A stretch of 64,000 bases of DNA from Caprella mutica (taxonomy: Eukaryota > Arthropoda > Malacostraca > Amphipoda > Caprellidae). The stretch spans positions 1 through 64,000 of the forward strand of contig CANNZV010001876.1 of assembly GCA_947561585.1 (NCBI GenBank), written 5' to 3'. A model generated the notes under the pieces. It was not told the DNA's origin and did not search any database. It saw nothing but the letters and a program-made list of their open reading frames with translations. The position numbers and the translations under genes were made by a program. Shown one piece after another: positions 1-12,017 of this stretch (position 1 is the first letter of the stretch; each line of letters opens with the position of its first letter).

Positions 1-486
1 GTAGAACTCCACTATAGTCAACTCCTGTATAGTGAACCATCCTGTTTAGTAGAACCCTGTTTAGCGAACTAACTTTTATAGTCAAAATATTTAGTTTAGT
101 TTGTCACAAATTGCCTTGTTTTCTATGAATATCTATATAGTAAATTAGTTGTATTTCATGAAAGTTCTTCCAGTACAAATTTTCTTTAATGAAATCATGT
201 GTAGTGATCCGTTCTGATATTTAGAGTTCTTAGAAATTAAACACACTGAATAATGAATATATTTGAAAAAGAAAGAAAATATTTTATATAGTCTGCCATG
301 ATAATGCTAGTTTTCTATACAACTCTTATATCATCTACACTCTACAGCAAGGGTGGCCAAATGCAGCACTCATTGCTATTTTGGCTCTCAGAGCGGCACT
401 CGTGCCCTCCAGGGAAAAGGTGCTTTATTTTCTTCCAAAGAAAATTTAGAGTATTTAGCCCTGACTGCTTTATAAATTACAAGGAT
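1..486. repeat. Left arm of large inverted repeat (pairs with 1881-2366)
   Basis: This arm begins with a pogo/Tigger-like terminal sequence (GTAGAACTCCACTATAGT). It matches the reverse complement of 1881-2366 with scattered substitutions and small indels. Both arms equal 11464-11953 of copy C, so the inverted repeat comes from the A-B fusion and need not be a native terminal repeat. It contains the ORF starting at 298, which is also present in diverged form in the other arms and has no recognisable product. Confidence 0.8.
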
Positions 487-857
487 ATATAATATGAAAG
501 AGGATGGTAAGTTAATTGAAGAACAGAATATTTATAATTACCTTGATACTTTGATAGTCAATTTTATACGTTAATAAGGTATTTTGGTACCCTTACACTG
601 GTAAGAATTTGTGCAATCATCTTTATTTCCTTTTTTTAATAAGTTGGGAAGCAATTGTCATTTATCCTGTGATTTTATGAATTAGTTATTAATTTTTTTA
701 TTACTTAAATGCAAAACAACTTATTTTTGTTTTTATTGTGAAAAAAGAAAAATATAATTATGTATCATTTATTAATTGCTTTTAATTCAAATAATAAATA
801 TACTACAAATATTTATGTTCCAAATATGTACGATTGTACGTATCTCAATAAAATCTA

Positions 858-870
858 CCCCCCCCCCCCC
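858..870. repeat. C13 homopolymer specific to copy A
   Basis: Thirteen consecutive C residues. The matching point in copy C (near 11080-11095, opposite strand) has only CTACTCTC/CTCCCC-like sequence, so the tract expanded in this copy alone. Confidence 0.85.
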
Positions 871-1056
871 TCCTCTCATTTTAATTGTTCAGTATCCCCT
901 GCAATTTAAGAAAAGAAAATGGTAACGGCACTGTTATTCCATATTTCGGCAATGAAAAACACAACATGTGCCCACCCATGCTCTAAAGTAAAGTAAATCA
1001 TATAAAGTGAATATAAATTTATTAATTAATTATAACTTCTAAAAGCTACTTCTATC

Positions 1057-1145
1057 ATGTCCAGGATGGCTCAGTGGATATGTCCCAGACTCAAAACAAC
1101 AGCAAACTACAGGGACCCCAGTTCGATTCCGGAAACACCTCTTCA
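1057..1145 (+). mobile_element. tRNA-like (SINE-type) head inside copy A
   Basis: TGGCTCAGTGG (1067-1077) fits a Pol III A box and GTTCGATTCC (1121-1130) fits a B box. The 54-bp spacing between box starts is slightly longer than in a mature tRNA. The T-stem pairs poorly (CCCAG against CCGGA), so this is not a functional tRNA gene. It is best read as a tRNA-derived head captured in the composite element, because the same sequence sits at the equivalent place in copy C. A spliced tRNA-like gene is less likely. Confidence 0.55.
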
Positions 1146-1289
1146 TTTCTTTCCCCATTTATTCCAATTTAATTTGTATATAACAATATGTAACATTAAA
1201 TTAAATATATATAGGCGAATTACATATACACTATATACAGTAAAGTAAGAAATGGCAATAAAATTAGTATGATCTTTTTGATATCTTGA

Positions 1290-1719
1290 CACATGGTACT
1301 GATGTGTGTTACACATGGTACTGATATGTGTTTCACATGGTATTGATATGGGTAACATATGGTACTGATATGATTAACATATGGTACTGATATGGGTAAC
1401 ATATGGTACAGATATGGATAACATATGGTATTGATATGGGTAACATATGGTACAGATATGGGTAACATATGGTACAGATATGGATAACATATGGTATTGA
1501 TATGGGTAACATATGGTACAGATATGGGTAACATATGGTACAGATATGGATTACATATGGTACTGATATGGGTAACATATGGTACAGATATGGATAACAT
1601 ATGGTATTGATATGGGTAACATATGGTACAGATATGGGTAACATATGGTATTGATATGGGTAACATATGGTACAGATATGGGTAACATATGGTACAGATA
1701 TGTGTTACACATGGTACTG
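1290..1719. repeat. 22-bp minisatellite in copy A, about 19-20 units
   Basis: Units read roughly ACATATGGTACAGATATGGGTA, with GGTACTG, GGTATTG and GGTACAG variants. The left edge carries the CACATGG form (ACACATGGTACTGATGTG). 22 bp is one base more than seven codons, so three units make a 22-codon period and spurious ORFs appear on both strands. The copy C counterpart (9941-10666) is about 33 units, so the array varies in length between copies. Confidence 0.95.
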
Positions 1720-2427
1720 TATGTGGTTTTGTTATGGTTAACATGTGTATTCCATATGTTATACATGTGGCAAAACCACATGTATAACATATCGTCCAAG
1801 GTTCCAAAAATCAACATTGTAACCACATTGTTATAATGTGGACATAACCACATGGTATACATGTGGAAATGTTTGCAGGGATCCTTGTAATTTATAAAGC
1901 AGTCAGGGCTAAATATTCTAAATTTTCTTTGGTAGAAAATAAAGTACCCTTTCTCTGGTGGGCACGAGTGCTGCTCTGAGTGCCAAAATAGCAATGAGTG
2001 CTGCATTTGCCCAACCTTGCTGTAGAGTGTAGATGATATAAGAGTTGTATAGAAAACTAGCATTATCATGGCAGACTACATAAAATATTTTCTTTCTTTT
2101 TCAAATATATTCATTATTCAGTGTATTTATTTTCTCAGAACTCTAAATATCAGAACGGATCACTACACATGACTTCATTTAAGAAAAATTGTACTGGAAG
2201 AACTTTCATAAATTACCACTAATTTACTATATAGATATTCATAGAAAACAAGGCAATTTGTGGCAAACTAAACTAAATATTTTCACAATAAAAGTAAGTT
2301 CGCTAAACAGGGTTCTACTAAAGAGGATGGTTCACTATACAGGAGTTGACTATAGTGGAGCTCTACTGTAATTATACAATGAATAGATTGATCGTCCTCT
2401 TTCACATAATTGTATTTAGAGTTAGAA

Positions 2428-4194
2428 AATAACAGAAGTTAACCATGTGTAATTTACCACATTACAACCATATGTCAATGCCCATTTCAATAACAGATGT
2501 TAACCATGTGTAATTTACCACATTACAACCACATGCCAATTACCATTTCAATAACAGATGTTAACCATGTGTAATTTACCACATTACAACCATATGTCAA
2601 TGCCCATTTCAATAACAGATGTTAACCATGTGTAATTTACCACATTACAACCACATGTCAAATACCATTTCAATAACAGATGTTAACCATGTGTAATTTA
2701 CCACATTACAACCACATGTCAATTACCATTTCAATAACAGATGTTAACCATGTGTAATTTACCACATTACAACCACATGCCAATTACCATTTCAATAACA
2801 GATGTTAACCATGTGTAATTTACCACATTACAACCATATGTCAATGCCCATTTCAATAACAGATGTTAACCATGTGTAATTTACCACATTACAACCACAT
2901 GTCAATTACCATTTCAATAACAGATGTTAACCATGTGTTATTTACGACATTGAAACCACATGTCAATTACCATTTCAATAACAGATGTTAACCATGTGTA
3001 ATTTACCACATTACAACCATATGTCAATGCCCATTTCAATAACAGATGTTAACAATGTGTATTTTACTACATTGAAACCACATGTCAATGGCCATTTCAA
3101 TAACAGATGTTAACCATGTGTAATTTACCACATTACAACCACATGCCAATTACCATTTCAATAACAGATGTTAACCATGTGTAATTTACCACATTAAAAC
3201 CACATGTCAAATACCATTTCAATAACAGATGTTAACCATGTGTTATTTACGACATTGAAACCACATGTCAATTACCATTTCAATAACAGATGTTAACCAT
3301 GTGTAATTTACCACATTACAACCACATGTCAATTACCATTTCAATAACAGATGTTAACCATGTGTTATTTACGACATTGAAACCACATGTCAATTACCAT
3401 TTCAATAACAGATGTTAACCATGTGTAATTTACCACATTACAACCATATGTCAACGCCCATTTCAATAACAGATGTTAACCATGTGTATTTTACTACATT
3501 GAAACCACATGTCAAACACCATTTCAATAACAGATGTTAACCATGTGTTATTTACCACATTGAAACCACATGTCAAATACCATTTCAATAACAGATGATA
3601 ACCATGTGTAATTTACCACATTAAAACCACATGTCAAATACCATTTCAATAACAGATGTTAACCATGTGTATTTTACTACATTGAAACCACATGTCAAAT
3701 ACCATTTCAATAACAGATGTTAACCATGTGTATTTTACTACATTGAAACCACATGTCAAATACCATTTCAATAACAGATGTTAACCATGTGTAATTTACC
3801 ACATTACAACCACATGTTAAATACCATTTCAATAACAGATGTTTACCATGTGTAATTTATCACATTAAAACCACATGTCAAATACCATTTCAATAACAGA
3901 TGTTAACCATGTTTTATTTACGACATTGAAACCACATGTCAATTACCATTTCAATAACAGATGTTAACCATGTGTAATTTACCACATTAAAACCACATGT
4001 CAATGGCCATTTCAATTACAGATGTTAAACATGTGTAATTTACCACATTGAAACCACATGTCAAATACCATTTCAATAACAGATGTTAACCATGTGTTAT
4101 TTACCGCATTGAAACCACATGTCAAATACCATTTCAATAACAAATGTTAACCATGTGTTATTTACCGCATTAAAATCACATGTCAAATACCATG
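2428..4194. repeat. 61-bp satellite, about 29 units, in copy B
   Basis: Each unit contains in order CAGATGTTAACCATGTG, a TTTACCACATT block, AACCACATGTCAA and CCATTTCAATAA. The period is 61 bp, shown by a one-base drift per 60-base line. Variant blocks recur, for example CATATGTCAATGCCC and TTTACGACATTG. The unit is rich in CATGTG/CACATG words. The same satellite has about 18 units in copy C (12018-13108). Confidence 0.95.
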
Positions 4195-4420
4195 TTTTAT
4201 GTTTATAATTAAATATCTATAACATATGGTTTTAGTATGTTTTTAAACATGTGGTTATGATATTGCGTAACCACATGGTTGACATCTGTTATTGAAATGG
4301 TCATTGACATGTGGTTTTAATGTGGTTAATTACACATGGTTAACATCTGTTATTGAAATGGTATTTGACATGTGGTTTTGATGTGGTAAATTACACATGG
4401 TTAACATCTGTTATTTTAGT
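4195..4420. repeat. Spacer plus inverted 61-bp satellite units in copy B
   Basis: After an AT-rich spacer (CATGTTTTATGTTTATAATT), the 61-bp satellite resumes in opposite orientation from about 4269 (TAACATCTGTTATTGAAATG) for about 2.4 units. This makes a head-to-head palindrome around 4200-4260. Copy C has the same spacer but about 5.5 inverted units (13183-13516). Confidence 0.9.
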
Positions 4421-4803
4421 GTTTAGGTTGTTTCAATGTGGATGATACATCTTAAAAACGTATTGCCATATTATAACCATCCAACCACATGGCATCCATG
4501 TGTATGCCATGTGGAAATGTTTGCAGGGTATAACATAGCAATGTTTATATTTCCCTTCGCACTTCATTTGTATTCCTAATTTCTGATTCCACGAGTTTAG
4601 TTGGAATAAAAAGCTCATCATTTTCTAATTCCGGAGCCTATTTTGAGATCATAAAACCGCCATTTCATAATCATCAGCTGTGATACCGACTCATTATTGT
4701 CATTTGTAGAGTTAGCGACTGAAATTTGCATGTTAAAAAGAATGTTCATGTGAAGCAAGTGATACACAAAAAAATCTGTCAGGGATTCGCTTACATAGAA
4801 ATA

Positions 4804-4915
4804 TTTTAAAATATTTTTTGCATCAGTAGAACTACTATATAGTGAATGTAGAATCGTGAGTAAGAGAACTACTTTGTATAGTGAACAAATTTTCTATAGT
4901 CTGCCATGAATGACC
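4804..4915 (+). mobile_element. Diverged pogo-like terminal fragment
   Basis: CAGTAGAACTACTATATAGT followed by AGAGAACTACTTTGTATAGT and TATAGTCTGCCATGA resembles 1-305 of copy A with a large internal deletion. It is an old independent fragment of the same pogo/Tigger-like terminal sequence, close to the right edge of copy B. It has no coding content. Confidence 0.55.
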
Positions 4916-6130
4916 CTCAGTTTTCTAAAACTAATGGCCATTGAAACTAAAACTAAAAAAAAGTAGTAAAAATATTTTTGTTTAAAATTGTAATAAAATA
5001 TTTTTATATGAATGACTAAAAATTACTCCAATTGAAATTATTTTAAAATATGTTTTAAAAACCTCTAAATGAAAACAAAAATTAAGATCTGAAAAAAGCA
5101 TTCAATTCGAGGCACGTAAACATTTTAATGAAAAACTTCTCAACTATGGCATTCGAGAGAATTCTAATAAAATTGTATCTAGTTACCGTAGCAACAGCTG
5201 ACAATATGTTCAATTGAACGATCTTATCTCGGACTGTACTGTACTAAATATTGGTTAAAGGAGCCATTTTATGTCCGATTTTATTCAATTTGTATCTCAA
5301 TGATGGAACCTGAAACAGATAAGTATATTGGTTTCGATTGAAGTTTATTTGCAAATGATGTTTTGAAAGTGATGATTTAGATTAAATTTTTATGTTAGGG
5401 AATTGTTTCGATGTTTGCTTTTTAATAAACTCACTTCAAAAAAAAATGGAAACTAAAGTAATGATTTTTTATGCTTATACACAAATATAGCCTTCCCATA
5501 TATCTATTTTAACAAAGAAATTTTAGAATAGGTTCATCATTTTATAAACATGTGCTTTTTTTATAGACGATAGACTAACTTTTATAGAAGATATATCTTT
5601 TCATATAATAAACTAAGGTAGTGAAAGGTATTCTATATACTTTTTTCGCAGGATTAACATCTGTTTTTGTACCTTTTTAATATACAAATTTAAGTTTTAA
5701 TATACAATTTACAAGCCTACACTTTTTTTATAATCTATCATAAAGTAGTATCCGATGTTAGATTTTAAATTCAAAAAAGATTTATTAAGAATATAGCATT
5801 ATTAAATATATTAAATAATTTTAAGTTGAAAAACTGCACAATAAATTTTTATTTTTATTTAACATGTTTTATTTCAAAATTCCTCTTGTTTTTAATTTAA
5901 AATGTTGTCAATAGAAGAATCAGGATGATAGTTAATATATTAAATTTCCACAAGTTTTAATTTCTTAAACCTTTCTTTATTGAGGTAAATAAATAAAAAA
6001 ATCTCTTATTATATTCTGAACCATCAATTCAGATTTTCTATAAAAAAAATCAAATAAAAATATTACAATATCATATGAAAAATACCAATTTTTTAAAGGC
6101 AGTCTGAAGAAAACTTTTCAGTTCATTTAA
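4916..6130. other. AT-rich unique DNA, nothing recognised
   Basis: Strongly AT-rich sequence with short A and T runs. No open frame above 60 codons, tandem array or inverted repeat worth calling. Confidence 0.6.
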
Positions 6131-6135
6131 CCAAG

Positions 6136-6440
6136 GTGGCGAAGATATCGAATCTAAGATATGGTTATGGATGCCTTTCCCAAGCAGGAGGATCACTTCG
6201 ATTGCGAGCTCTTGTCGTTTCTCTCCGGGTTCAATTTCCCTCGGCACATTGTTCAGAAACTCTGGAGGGTAATGGGATTTCTGGTGCAGATGTTGTTATT
6301 GGATCTTCGTGTGCAACTGCGATCACACTTCTAATTCCAGTGATTGAAAACCTGATGGCCTCGCAAACTCAACTGGACGGACGAACACGTGGTCTGAGAT
6401 ACATTCTTGAAATATGGATTATAAAGCTTAAGACTATTCA
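6136..6440 (+). other. Higher-complexity block with weak ORF, possible old SINE
   Basis: This stretch is clearly less AT-rich than its flanks and holds a 114-codon frame. The frame starts without context and has no recognisable domain. GGTTCAATTTCC near 6229-6240 resembles a degenerate Pol III B box, which would suit an old tRNA-derived SINE, but I see no convincing A box at the right spacing. A conserved noncoding element or decayed exon is equally possible. Confidence 0.25.
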
Positions 6441-9298
6441 TTTTGAAGAAGTTTCAATATTGTTATACAAGTACGTATAAACTTTTATGTAAAAGGATAT
6501 AAGAAGATGAGATTCGTATATAGCTACCTACATAAACTACACATATGTGTAAATACAACCTAAAAAATATATGATAACTTTTTTAACAATTAATCTTCGC
6601 TCAATATATATTTCTCACTAAACTATTCAACTTTTCATGCAATTAGCTTTAAATATTAATCCATGTTTTCATGAATCAATGAATTGTCCAAACTACCTAT
6701 TCTTAGTAAAATCAGGTATGTTCATCATTTACAATTGATCGTTTGGTTCACTCATGATGAATCGTAACTAAAATCGGTGTTTTATCGTCAGTGACCGATA
6801 AATGAGTATAGATAAGCTGTCATTGCATTTCACCGTCAGTACACCATCAATGACTGACAGGTGTGTGCATCAGAACTAACGGTACACGAATTCAGAATAG
6901 AGATAAAAATTGAACATTTTTCAGACTGCTGTCAATGGATATTATTTTAAAAGTAATAAAATAAATGTTGTAGACAATTTTATCAGAACTTTCCTCTTTT
7001 TTCCTTATATTAATAAATCGGCTGAAAGAACATTAATTAAATATATATATATATATATATATATTCGTGTTAGCATTCATATATTGAATAATACAGAAAG
7101 TTTTGAAGGTACTTGTAGCTGATTAATCAAAGGAAGTATATGGATTATTTTTATTTTCTTTTAACCAATGATGGTACATTTTGAGTTTTTGAGGTTAAAA
7201 CCTAATTGATAAAGTCAGTGTTCAATGAAAGAACATATTGATTTTAAATGTAATATTTTATATATACATTTAAAAACACTAAAATCTCATGTAAATCAGC
7301 AATTGTTGCATCATTTACACAGTTTGGTTCCACCTCCTCAACTCGACTTCAAATGGCGTTACTTATATTTGCATATATATATTTCAAAATGCAACATATA
7401 TTTACATCACTAAAATGAACAATTTTGTACATCATTTGGTGAGTTCCACCCCCTCCCCTCCACTTTAAATGGCGGCCACAGCTTCATTACTATTCTGCGG
7501 ATCTTCCTCAGAGGTCACAACTATTGGCAGGGCAAGAAAACACTTGAGTTGAGACACGCTCTCGAGCTGTTTTGATGTTAATAATTCGCAAGATTCTCCT
7601 CCAGCTTCTCCCTGTGAGCTAATTTATATGCAAACTTCTGTAACTAAACTGCCTCCTTCGTCAAACCGAAGCTTTTAAGCAAATTACCTCAAGAATGCTT
7701 TAGGCAGTTGATATAAAGATACACTTTAATAATCCATATAAATGATCAAACTTGAACTCCGTGAATTATTGATGTACAAACTTTACAACCAATGAGGAAT
7801 TTATCTCAGAATTTCCTGTAATACATTTTTGTTGATCCTAGGAAAATATTTACAACTTTACCACTTATTTTTCAATTAGGAAGTCTTACGATGAAGCATG
7901 TTCATATCTTACTGAAAGGTATTACTATTTACTATTTTAAATAAGATTGTAGTATTTTGACAAACTAAAATTCATTGTTAAAGCAACTCAGTTGTCAGCT
8001 CTTAGAGCAGATGCAGTGATGTCAATATGACGTCACTGGTGGTCAGCCAAAGCTAAAATAATGCGCAACCTAGATGAGAGTTCCAATTTTTCGTTTAGTT
8101 TAGTATTTTGTATCATGTTTTAGTTTAGGATTTTGTATATATTTTAAATTTCCATAAGTTTGTGAAACTTTTTCGGATGTAATAAAAAAAAACAATAAAC
8201 TTAGCCCCAAACCTCCCCTACAGCCGTTCAAACGCCCGCCTTGTTGTGCCGCCACAACCGTGATGTGATAAGTGTTACACCCTATAAATACACAGCAAAT
8301 GCACTATGGGTTATAATACGCATATCACAAACTTAAAACCTCGGTATGCTTGCTATAACAGAGCAATTAACTTAACTTTCAAAGTTAGCTAACAATAGTA
8401 CCTACACACAGTAGTACTCTAAGCAACTGTAAGTTACAGGTAAGTAGCAGAACTATACTTTTATATACACTTTGAACACAAAATAACGGGAACCAGCTGA
8501 GGTTTTTATCAACTTTATGTAGCTAAATATATATTTAAACTTTACTGTCATTTATAGAATGATTAAATACTGAATTACCACATGTAATAAAAATATATTC
8601 AAATTTTTTACGTTGATATTTAATCATCTATACATTTTGTTTAGCTGTGTTTACGCACTTAAAGAAAATGCTACTACAAGAAGAAATGTAATGTACATTA
8701 TATATTCACTATGCAGTATTCATTATTGTTTCTTCTCTGTATTTTACATTGAGATTAAACACAATAGACGGTATTCAATTAAGTTCACATTATCAGTTGA
8801 AATATTCCTCCACTGAGTTCAGCCTGATCAGATTGTTGTTTTTCGATTTAGAAACTAATTTCAAAGACTGCAGAGCAAATACGATTGTTATTGTTTCATT
8901 GTGAGTTTTGCTGCTGTGTTGCCTGTGATATCAATGCAAGTTGAATAAAAATCGAAAATTTACGTAAAATTGTTTTTATTCTACAATTATCTATCATGGT
9001 GAACATCATTACAGAATTAAGTATTTTAAATTGAGTTAAAGAAATTTGCTATATTATATGTTATCGTATGAAAAATAACAGGAATACCAATTTGTATGTA
9101 ATAAATCATGTAATTAAACTGAAACATTATTTGTTAGATAAAAGAAGCTTCCTAAGCGAGAAATAGAGTTGTATATTAATATATTTATATTAATAATATT
9201 TAAACTTTTAAATTTGTTGCTCATAAAGTGAATTACCAAATTCAAAAAATATTTTCAAACTGGCCGGATGTAATCAATAAATCATAAATACAACACTA
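6441..9298. other. Mostly unique AT-rich DNA with a few small motifs
   Basis: Contains an (AT)n run near 7041-7063. An imperfect duplication (about 7300-7360 and 7425-7480) shares a GGTTCCACC/GAGTTCCACC to AAATGGCG block. A more complex stretch lies at 7440-7690. A perfect TGACGTCA occurs at 8028-8035. The ORFs at 6910, 7225 and 8613 have AT-driven composition and no domain. Confidence 0.5.
8028..8035. promoter_or_regulatory. Perfect CRE-type palindrome TGACGTCA
   Basis: Exact CREB/ATF consensus octamer in a locally more complex stretch (GTCAATATGACGTCACTGG). No promoter elements or gene lie next to it, so function is unproven. Confidence 0.3.
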
Positions 9299-9513
9299 GT
9301 TTCGTCCTAGGAACGAAACGTCCTAGGAACGAAACGTCCTAGGAACGAAACGTCCTAGGAACGAAACGTCCTAGGAACGAAACGTCATAGTAACGGAACG
9401 TCCGGGTACGAAACGTCCGGGTACGAAACGTCCGGGTACGAAACGTCCGGGTACGAAACGTCCGGGTACGAAACGTCCGGGTACAAAACGTCCAGGAACG
9501 AAACGTCCGGTCA
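9299..9513. repeat. 16-bp then 15-bp minisatellite (GTCCTAGGAACGAAAC / GTCCGGGTACGAAAC)
   Basis: About six 16-bp units with a CCTAGG palindrome switch to about seven 15-bp CCGGGTA units, and the last part reads GTCCAGGAACG then CCGGTCACCC. The GTTTCGTTCC/GGACGTTTCG word is itself quasi-palindromic. CpG-rich units stand out in this AT-rich setting. A degenerate cousin may lie at 56580-56650. Confidence 0.9.
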
Positions 9514-9940
9514 CCCTTATTTTCATCTCATAAGACTGCACTTATCGTTGCTTCTGAAAACAAATATTTACTCTATCATCAAATATTTGTACTTAGTTAA
9601 TGATTATTCTTTAGTTGGAATTAAGTACAAAGATTATTCAAAAAATGATGATTTAGCAAATAAATTGGTACGTAAACTGATGTTGAACACAATATAGAAA
9701 ACAATTCTAATTTGTGTACTTTTTTGAATATCCAAAACAACATAAAGATCTTACCCTAGTTTCATTATTTTATCAGAGATCCCATTACCCTGCAAACATT
9801 TCCACATGTATACCATGTGGTTATGTCCACATTATAACAATGTGGTTACAATGTTGATTTTTGGAACCTTGGACGATATGTTATACATGTGGTTTTGCCA
9901 CATGTATAACATATGGAATACACATGTTAACCATAACAAA

Positions 9941-10666
9941 ACCATATATCAGTACCATATGTTACCCATATCTGTACTATGTGTAACACATATCTGTACC
10001 ATGTGTAACACATATCTGTACCATGTGTAACACATATCTGTACCATGTGTAACACATATCTGTACCATGTGTAACACATATCTGTACCATATGTTACCCA
10101 TATCTGTACCATGTGTAACACATATCTGTACCATGTGTAACACATATCTGTACCATGTGTAACACATATCTGTACCATGTGTAACACATATCTGTACCAT
10201 GTGTAACACATATCTGTACCATGTGTAACACATATCTGTACCATGTGTAGCACATATCTGTACCATGTGTAACACATATCAATACCACATGTTACCCATA
10301 TCTGTACCATATGTTACCCATATCTGTACCATATATTACCCATATCAATACCATATGTTAACCATATCTGTACCATATGTTACCCATATCAATACCATAT
10401 GTTATCCATATCTGTACCATATGTTACCCATATCAGTACCATATGTTATCCATATCTGTACCATATGTTACCCATATCAATACCATATGTTATCCATATC
10501 AGTACCATGTGTTACCCATATCTGTACCATATGTTACCCATATCAATACCATATGTTACCCATATCTGTACCATATGTTACCCATATCAGTACCATATGT
10601 TACCCATATCAATACCATGTGAAACACATATCAGTACCATGTGTAACACTCATCAGTACCATGTGT
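9941..10666. repeat. 22-bp minisatellite in copy C, about 33 units
   Basis: Two homogenised blocks. About 9978-10290 uses the ATCTGTACCATGTGTAACAC form, and about 10290-10666 uses the CATATGTTACCCATATC form with CTG, CAA or CAG before TACC. The block structure shows local unit expansion. All ORFs here (up to 156 codons) result from the repeat. Confidence 0.95.
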
Positions 10667-10814
10667 CAAGAAATCAAAAAGATCATACTAATTTTATTGC
10701 CATTTCTTACTTTACTGTATATAGTGTATATGTAATTCGCCTATATATTATTTAGTTTAATGTAACATATTGTTATATACAAATTAAATTGGAAGAAATT
10801 GGGAAAGAAATGAA

Positions 10815-10905
10815 GAGGTGTTTCCGGAATCGAACTAGGGTCCCTGTAGTTTGCTGTTGTTTTGAGTCTGGGACATATCCACTGAGCCATCCTGGACATG
10901 ATAGA
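10815..10905 (-). mobile_element. tRNA-like (SINE-type) head inside copy C
   Basis: Reverse-strand equivalent of 1057-1145. The A box complement CCACTGAGCCA lies at 10879-10889 and the B box complement GGAATCGAAC at 10827-10836. The same small T-stem mismatches are present, so it was probably captured before the copies separated. Confidence 0.55.
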
Positions 10906-12017
10906 AGTAGATTTTAGAAGTTATAATTAATAAATTTATATTCACTTTAGATGATTTACTTCACTTTAGAGCATGGGTGGGCACATGTTGTGTTTTTCAT
11001 TGCCGAAATATGGAATAACATTGCAGTTACCATTTTCTTTTCGTTTCTTAAATTGCAGGGGATACTGAGTAATTAAAATGAGAGTAGGGGAGATAGATTT
11101 TATTGAGGTACGTACAATCGTACATATTTGGAACATAAATATTTGTAGTACATTAATTATTTGAATTAAAAGCAATTAATAAATGATACATAATTATACT
11201 TTTCTTTTTTCACAATAAAAACAAAAATAAGTTGTTTTGCATTCAAGTAATAAAAAATTTAATAACTAATTTATAAAATCACAGGATAAATGACAATTGC
11301 TTCCCACCTTATTAAAAAAAGAAAATAAAAATTATTGCACAAATTCTTACCAGTGTAAGGGTACCAAAATACCTTATTAACGTATAAAATTAACTAACAA
11401 AGTATCAAGGTAATTATAAATATTCTGTTCTTCAATTATCTTACCATCCTCTTTTATATTATATATCCTTGTAATTTATAAAGCAGTCAGGGCTAAATAC
11501 TCTAAATTTTCTTTGGAAGAAAATAAAGCACCTTTTCCCTGGTGGGCACGAGTGCTGCTCTGAGAGCTAAAATAGCAATGAGTGCTGCATTTGGCCACCC
11601 TTGCTGTAGAGTGTAGATGATATAAGAGTTGTATAGAAAACTAGCATTACCATGGCAGACTACATAAAATATTTTCTTTCTTTTCAAATATATTCATTAT
11701 TCAGTGTATTTAATTTCTCAGTACTCTAAATATCAGAACGGATCACACTACACATGACTTCATTAAAGAAAATTTATACTGGAAGAACTTTCATGGAATA
11801 CAACTAATTTACTATATAGATATTCATAGAAAACAAGGCAATTTGTGGCAAACTAAACCAAATATTTTGACTATAAAAGTTAGTTCGCTAAACAGGGTTC
11901 TACTAAACAGGATGGTTCACTATACAGGAGTTGACTATAGTGGAGTTCTACTGTAATTATAAGTACAATGAGTAGATTGATTGCCCTCTTTCACATAATT
12001 GTATTTAGAGTTCAAAA

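Larger units (their letters stand above)
1..1880 (-). mobile_element. Composite TA-target transposon, copy A (inverted, cut by window start)
   Basis: Reverse-complement copy of 9788-11953. Reading leftward from 1880 it starts with the CCCTGCAAACATTTCC terminus, then the 22-bp minisatellite (about 1290-1719), the tRNA-like head (about 1060-1140), and a pogo-like end that the window start cuts two bases in (CAGTAGAAC minus CA). The rest of the element would lie left of the window. Its inner end abuts copy B directly, with no TA after GCAGGG, so the junction at 1880/1881 is a rearrangement and not a simple insertion. No transposase reading frame is present, so it is non-autonomous. Boundaries are seen directly. 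Assignment to a TA-target superfamily is inferred from copy C. Confidence 0.8.
1881..4528 (+). mobile_element. Composite TA-target transposon, copy B (5'-truncated)
   Basis: Direct-orientation copy equivalent to 11464-13629. It lacks the CCCTGC end, the 22-bp array and the tRNA-like head. It runs through the pogo-like end (CTACTG at 2368, then TA), a 61-bp satellite of about 29 units, a short inverted stretch of the same satellite, and ends in GTTTGCAGGG followed by TA (4529-4530). With no left end, a target duplication cannot be tested. Bases 1-486 and 1881-2366 are the same segment in opposite orientation, so copies A and B together form a large foldback. Confidence 0.8.

Noticed and set aside
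1057..1145. Functional tRNA gene
   Set aside because: A and B boxes are present but the T-stem does not pair properly and the spacing is long. The copy inside another transposon points to a captured tRNA-like head.
1..2368. Stand-alone pogo-like MITE with 486-bp inverted ends
   Set aside because: The flank after 2368 is shared with copy C after 11953, and the interior is an inverted composite element. A fusion of two composite copies explains it better than an independent insertion.
9299..9513. Restriction-site cluster or cloning artefact
   Set aside because: CCTAGG palindromes arise from the repeat unit. Flanks are ordinary genomic AT-rich DNA with no vector sequence.
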